Assembly (NCBI GenBank): GCA_025716855.1
Contig: JAIXMQ010000010.1
Span: 369,501 to 433,500, forward strand
Reading direction: 5' to 3'
Length of the DNA: 64,000 nt
Source of the DNA: Pilaira anomala
Lineage: Eukaryota; Mucoromycota; Mucoromycetes; Mucorales; Mucoraceae
Made by a program: the position numbers and the translations under genes. The notes beneath the pieces are model-generated. The model worked only from the letters and a program-made list of their open reading frames with translations, was not told the origin of the DNA and searched no databases. Of this stretch, positions 57,812 through 64,000 are shown piece after piece (position 1 is the first letter of the stretch; each line of letters opens with the position of its first letter).

Positions 57812-59706
57812 AAATACGTTACTTTATATACTCTGTATTTTTTTAAACACAAATAAAATACTGTAACTGAGATAAAAGATTAATTTTAAGAAAAATCGAG
57901 ATGCATAAAAAAAAACGAGAGACTTTTTTTGTAATTATTATTGTAGTGAATTGGACCAGTTAAAAAAAAAAGTTAATAGCTGTGATTTGGACCATTTGAA
58001 AAAAAAAAAAAAAGCCTTAACTGCAAATATGTAAAATCTATTGCTCTTTGAATATACATTTACGAATTATTTCAGACAACTACCATGTTGCATGGTTTTG
58101 GTGCACAGTTGACTGTTACATGCATATGATTCCGTCAATTTTGAGTCAATCAATGACGGAGGCACTAGTTTTTTTTTTCGTCGCGTGAGTTCGACATAGG
58201 CATCACTTATACATACCATCTACTGTTGTATTTTCACTAAAAGATCAAGCAGACACAACTCGACACTACATTTGTAATTACATATTGTGAAAACTTGTTT
58301 TCAAAATAAAAGATATGTACGCACTTATACACGAATAACAATCCACCTTGAATATCAAATTTAGTAACCATAATAAGTAATAAATCTGCTTGCAGTGTAC
58401 CACATGTGATATACGAGAAGGATTGGCGTAAAACTTTCCATCAACCAAAACCTAAAATAAAATAAGCATATACGGAGAGAGAGAGAGGGTATTTTTTTAA
58501 TGAATAAAGTTAGTTTAGAATGAAGTCAGTGGGCTAAAAAGGTAATACAAATAGGTAAGTCTGAAATATAATCAACTAAAACAAGAGGGATTTTTGTTTT
58601 GTTTTGTTTTGTTTCGTTGGTAGTATTTAGTGGATATATCTTAAATTTAGAATAAAATGTCATTAGCGTGCGTCTATTAACTACATCAACGTTAATTAAC
58701 GTAAAGGAGAAGAGGGGAGAGGACAACATTTTATTTTTACGCTCAGGGGGAGGGGAGAGAAAAGTTGTTTGTAAAAATAAGCATTATTCTACTAACGATC
58801 ATGCAGTGACATTTTCTCTTAATAAAAATCATCTATTCCTTCACTAACACAAAGATTGTACAAATAAAATCTAATCCTGCTTTTCGGTACTTTTGTGTAA
58901 TAAGTAGTTTATTTGTACACGTCCCATGATTCCATAACTCAACAATAACAAATAAGGTTATTTTTCAATGATTTACTTGAATGACTAAAGTAATAAAAAA
59001 AAAAAGGAATGACTTTATCGTTAAAAGATCAAAGTAAGAAGAGATCTTGTGTATTCTTTGACTGTTGTACACACACAATTTGTTCAACAAGAACAGAAAA
59101 AAAAAAAAAAAAAAAAGTTTAAATAAAAAAGTGAATAAAAAAAAAAAGACTTAGTTTGACAGGCAATTATTGATATTATGAATCTTTCCCTTTTTCTTTA
59201 CTGCTCTGCTTAAATAATGAAAAAGAAGAAGAAAATAGTTAAAGTAACACGTATTTTTATACTATTGTATTCCGAAGTAAAGGAACTGAAATTGAATAAC
59301 AAATTAATAGCATCTCTTTTTGTTCAAATACCGATTTTATTTTTTGAGTTCTCTTTGTGGTGTCTTTTTGATTTCACCATATAAAGTTACTCTATTCTAT
59401 CACCTGGTAACAGAAAATACACACGAAATAGATGACTTTTGTCTTTTTTTCTGAGCCTTATGGCTTATCACTGCTTATAAAAAAAAACAAAATGGTTACA
59501 AAAAGTAGTACAACCATACTAAAAAGTAATTCTTAATGTACTTTAAACTATTCTATGTGATTGGTTGCAGACCTTATTTTATATCATCCGACTGTGTTTA
59601 TTTCATTCCCCCCTTTTTTTCTCTCTCTCACTCTCTCTCTCTCTCTCTCTCTTTCTCTTTCTTTCTTTTTTTCTTTTTATATACAGTTTTTTTTTTTATT
59701 AGGTAA
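57812..59706. other. Intergenic region before the coiled-coil gene
   Basis: A/T-rich, no gene seen. A (GTTTT)n run lies at about 58594-58615 and (CT)n runs at 59623-59665 just before the next start. These pyrimidines are the likely transcription-start region of the coiled-coil gene. Confidence 0.5.
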
Positions 59707-62700
59707 ATGTCTGATAGTACGCCTAGTGTAAAGAGCCGTATGTCTTCTTTAGCAGCAGCAGGACTTGCAGGAACCGCAAATCCTTCTTCTTCACCAGTCA
59801 AGAGAGCTACTTCCACCACTTCAAAAACGCCCATGACTAAATCTTCCACGGCCACCACGAAACCAACAACAGCAACACGTACTGGCTCTATTGGTACAAA
59901 ACCAACTTCTACTGCTGCAGCAGCAACAACAACAACAGCAGGTACAACCAAACCAACCACTTCCACTGTACGTGCTTCCAAGACACCAGGCATAAGAACT
60001 ACTACTACTACTGCTGCTGGACCACCTACTCGACCTACAGCCACACCTAATGTGACCAGAAGAACTTCAGTCACTTCTTCTAATTCGACTGCACCCGTAA
60101 GAAAATCAACTGTACCATCTACTACAAGTCGTACAGGTACAACAGCGGCGGCTACTTCAGGTACGGTAGCAAACGGAAGAAAGGTCACTTCTCCTACGGC
60201 TTCTACAACACGTACTCGATCTATGGTAGGTACCACAAGTACTACACCTGTACGTAGAACTGCTTCGGTTACTTCAAATGGAAGAACAAGTGTGGCTTCT
60301 AATGGACCTAGAAGCCCTGTTAATGGATCTACAGCTACAACCAAATCTTCTGAGCTCATGGCGGAGTTAAAGGTCTTGAAAGAGAAGGTAAAAAAAAAAA
60401 AAAAAAAAGAGAGTCTTGACTTTTTGTGTTTGATTTTAATGGATTATATTTATAGAATGAGGAGATGGAAAGTTTATTAGCAGAAAAACAAAGTTTAATT
60501 GATGAAAAGGAAGCGGATTTAATTGAACTTAAAGCTAAACTTGAAAAGGTTGAAACTGGATTATTTACTCCTGAAGATTCTATGACGTTAGAAGCCATTA
60601 GTGAAGAAAAGGCTACTACTAGTAACGAAGAAGAAGAAGAAGAAACAACAACAACCGAAACCGATAAAAAAGAAGTTGAAAAGGAAAAGGTAGACGATGG
60701 TAGATTGAATGCTTTAGGTGAAGAAATCAAGTTGTTAAAAGAGCAAATTCAAGAAGCAGAAAAAGCTCGCGATGAAGCTATAGAGAAATCAAAGGAAGCA
60801 AATGCCTTGTTAGAAGAAGAAAGAGTGAGTTTAGCTAGACAACAAGAAGAGGCAGAAATGGTTCTTAGAGATAATATGGAAAAGTTACGAGAGAAATTGG
60901 AATCTGAAAAGGAAGATCTTTCTAAACGGATTTTGGAAAAGGAGAATGAAATGATTCGTCTTCGAAAGGATATGGATGAACTTCGTGATAGTATTCAGGT
61001 ATCTATATATATATAAACCAAGCAGTAGTAGGTATGGAATCATATAGTAACTATAATTTGAACAGGATATGCACAAGTCTCATCAGACTAGATTAACTGG
61101 TTTAAATAATCAATTAAACGATCAACATGTAAACCAAATCAACGTCTTGAAAGAAGAATATCAAGAACGTATTGATGGATTAGAAGAGACCTTGAAAAAG
61201 TTACAGGAGCCTAATCTTGAAGCTCAAAAGATTCAAGAAGAACAAAAACAAGAATTATTATCAAAGATCGAAGAATTAGAATCACTTGCTTTAGAACATC
61301 AAACGGGCTATGAACAAGATATCTCTGAATTAAAATCAAAATCAGCTGCTGAAATTGAACAACTTGCTGCCACTCATCAACAAAAGATGGATGAAATTGC
61401 CAATTCTTTAAAGGTAAAAAAAAAAAAAAAAAAAAAAGGGAAGAGAATTTCTCAGGTATTTCTCATGTACTTACATTGCCTTTTTTTTTTTTTTTTTTTT
61501 ATGTAGGAAGAAATTGCTTCACTCAAGTCAAGTCATGAAACTGAACTTGAGGAATTAAAGCGTGTTCATCAATCTCAAGTAGATGAAGTGCAAGCTGCCA
61601 TCAATGAAACCGAGATTAAGAGACTTCGTCAAGAAGCAGAGGTAACTACATTGAAACAAGTCAAAAAAAAAAAAAAAAAAAGATAGTTTGCATAAAAAAA
61701 AAAAAATACTCATGCATATATTTAACTATATTAGGACCTTTATCGTGATCAATTTGAAAAAGATTTAGCCCAAGTAAAGGCTGAGCATGAAACTTTAATT
61801 GCTGAAGCCAAAGCAGAACAAGATCGTATCAAGAACGAAATTGAGTCTTTAAATAGTTCTCAAAAGGAAGAGAAGGAGGCTTTAACTTTACAATATGAGA
61901 AACTTGTTGCAGAGACAAAAGAGAATGAAAAGGTAATAGTAATAATAATAATAATAAAAAGAAAAAAGTGTTTCTCATATCAAGATAGATTCGTATTGAG
62001 GCAGAATACGCTTTAAAATTATCTCAATTAGAAGAAACACATTCAAAATCTTTAGAAGAACATAACACACAATCTAAAGACGAGCTTAAAACCAGTATCG
62101 AAAAATTAAAAGAAGAACATACTCAAGAACTTGCCAAACTTGCCGAGACACATGCAGTCAATATCAAGGAAGTCAAGAACACAACCGTAGCCAATGCACG
62201 TTCAGAGACTGAACGTCAATTACGTGAAGAATTCGAGTTACAAATCGAACAATTATCTGCAAGTCATAACCAAGCCATTGAACAACTTCAAACACATCAT
62301 ACCAGTCGTATGGAAAGACTTGAATCCGATTTAAAGTCAGAGATTGAAAAACAAGCGGCTATCGCCTTGGAACATCAAACCAAATTAGATGTTCTTTCTT
62401 CAGAACGTGATGGACATTTAAATACGATTCAAAAGGATATGGAGGATGCTTTAAAGCGTGTTCATCAGGCTGAGATGACCCGTGTTTTGGCTGAACATGA
62501 ATCCAAGTTGAATGAATTGAAACGTGATCATATCCTTCAACGTGATCAAGAGAAGGAATCGATTGAAAATACACATAAGTTGGCTTTGGCTGAATTGACT
62601 AAAACTCATAAGGATTTAATCGCTACTTTGGAATCAAAGCATCAAGCTAAATTAAACGAGACCCGTGAACAAGTTCAAACTGAATTCAATGGACAGTCAA

Positions 62701-64000
62701 GTCAAGAAATCGACGCTTTAAAGAACAAGTTTGAATCTGAATTAAACGAATTAAAAGAAAAACATGCTTCTGAAGTCACTGCATTAAAGGCTGAAACGGA
62801 AAGACTTTTAGCTGAGCATACTGAATCTGTTGCCAATTTAAAATCTACACATCAAACTGAATTAGAACAAGTAGAGAACCAGTTAAAGGCCAATGCATCC
62901 AATACAGATTTAGTCGATAGTTTTGAAAAGAGAATTCAAGATTTAAAGGAGAAACATACTGAAGAATTATCTCAATTGACTCAAGAACATAGCAAACAAA
63001 CTGAAGAATGGAAATTGAATGCATCCGATATAGAACAAGTTCAAAAGTCTCATGCTGAAGATTTAGAGAAACTCAAACAAGAACACTTGACTCAATTAAA
63101 AGAGCATAAGGAAAAGAGTGAGAAAGATCTTGAAGAGGCTCTTGCTAAACTAGAGGAAACCCATCAAGCTACTTTAGCTCAAGAAGTATCCAACTTAACC
63201 AGTAAACATCAAGAAGAACTCAAACAACTTCATCAAGCACAAGCTGATAAGATTATTGAGATTGAAAAGGCAAATGTAGAAGCACTTTCATTACTTCAAG
63301 CCGAATTAAATCTCAAGAATGAAGCGATGGAAAGTGCAGAAACTATTTCAAAGTCCAGTATTGAAAAGCAAACGAAAGCACATGCATTGGCTTTAGAGCA
63401 ATTGGAAAAGACGCATCAAGATAAACTTGTCAATCTTTTACAGCAAATTGAAACATTAAAGAACACTGGTAATGGAGAACTTACAGAAGTTGTAAACAAA
63501 TATGAAAAGGAAATGACTGAATTAAAAGAAATTCATCAACAAGAGATTTCTAAATTTGAAAAGACCTTGGAAGAAAAGTCAAAGGAACAAGAGAAGGCGT
63601 TACTCAAATTGACTTCAGCACATCAAATGGCGATTGAAACGTTAGAGAAAGAACATGAACAAGTGACACTGGATCAAGAACAAGGATCTAAAGACATGTT
63701 CAAGGTACAGCTTGAAGAAGAAATTAAAAAGTTGACAGAAAGATATGAAAAGGAAAAGGAAAAGTATCAAGAGAATCATGAAAAGGAAATTTCAGATCTA
63801 AAGACAGAACATGCAAGTGCTATGACAGCTTTAGTTGCTTCTTCTTTAGAGATGGCAAAAAGGGAGCATGAAAATGACATTCAGACCTTGAAAGATGAAC
63901 ACGAGGTGATTCTTAATCAGTTAGATTCCACACATACAAACTCAGTTGAAGCAATTCAAACTTCTCACCTTGAAACCATAAAAGAACTTGAATCCAGAAC
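59707..64000 (+). CDS. Giant coiled-coil protein with Ser/Thr-rich basic head (cut by window end)
   Basis: Exons 59707-60387, 60456-60998, 61066-61413, 61507-61641, 61735-61932 and 61989 to the window edge give at least 1,305 residues. The first about 220 residues are Thr/Ser/Ala/Arg/Pro-rich, basic and lack acidic residues (MSDSTPSVKSRMSSLAAAGL ...). This is typical of microtubule- or nucleic-acid-binding tails. From residue about 228 onward it is almost continuous heptad coiled coil (LKEEHTQELAKLAETH type), with an acidic break (EEEEEETTTTETDKKE). His recurs at core-adjacent places in repeated ELKxxH / ETHxxxL units. Introns 1 and 3 start GTA plus 14 or more A. Candidates by layout include CLIP/dynactin-like microtubule tip proteins, golgins and nuclear-pore tethers. 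The missing C-terminus would decide. Confidence 0.75.

Noticed and set aside
59628..60359. Long minus-strand open frame rich in Val/Ala/Glu
   Set aside because: Antisense shadow of the Thr/Ser-rich first exon of the coiled-coil gene; Thr codons ACN read as Val-type codons on the other strand.

Overview
The window is nuclear DNA of an early-diverging fungus, most probably Mucoromycota (Mucorales-like). The DNA is strongly A+T-rich with very many long A and T runs. Genes are split by short GT-AG introns (mostly 50-90 nt), and the gene set is fungal (Ndt80-type factor, Lsb5-like VHS-GAT protein, Jjj1, Tim44, Mtf1-like factor, H2A.Z). Tc1-type transposon debris is present. No tRNA, rRNA, operon or CRISPR array was seen. 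All multi-exon models were assembled by eye from reading frame and splice signals.

Layout. 0-8.3 kb: a cysteine-rich CYSTM-type peptide (-), a myotubularin phosphatase (-), a 76-aa protein with a PP1-docking-like motif (-) and an equilibrative nucleoside transporter (-) with an apparent 8-nt microexon. 8.3-14.4 kb: gene-poor, with a decayed or unresolved gene at 10.05-11.99 kb. 14.4-19.7 kb: TIM44 (+), then a gene whose exons join an RGS domain in frame to a two-dinucleotide-domain oxidoreductase with a Ser-rich tail (+). 19.7-29 kb: empty DNA, a degenerate Tc1-like transposon, and a small Cys-motif gene (-) whose tail repeat is duplicated nearby. 29-37.1 kb: methylthioadenosine phosphorylase (+), a RING+RRM protein (-) and an Ndt80/PhoG factor (+). 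39.2-47.2 kb is the gene-dense core: H2A.Z (+), a zinc-finger/membrane protein (-), Jjj1 (+), Mtf1-like factor (-) and RMI1 (+). The last two share a 205-bp divergent promoter, and Jjj1 and Mtf1 converge with 58 bp between stops. 47.2-52 kb is rich in hairpins and contains decayed gene fragments around an unrecognised membrane-protein gene (+) whose coding exon is a string of inverted repeats. 52.3-53.9 kb: a disabled UCHL5-type deubiquitinase (-). 56.4-57.8 kb: Lsb5-like VHS-GAT protein (+). 59.7 kb to the right edge: a giant coiled-coil protein (+), cut by the window end.

Functionally the genes are independent housekeeping or regulatory units: phosphoinositide turnover and endocytic trafficking (myotubularin, Lsb5-like), mitochondria (Tim44, Mtf1), chromatin and DNA repair (H2A.Z, RMI1), ribosome maturation (Jjj1), and purine/methionine salvage and nucleoside transport (MTAP, ENT). 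The most unusual items are the RGS-oxidoreductase fusion, the hairpin-string gene at 50 kb, the 8-nt microexon, the start-codon-only first exon of H2A.Z and the eroded UCH gene.
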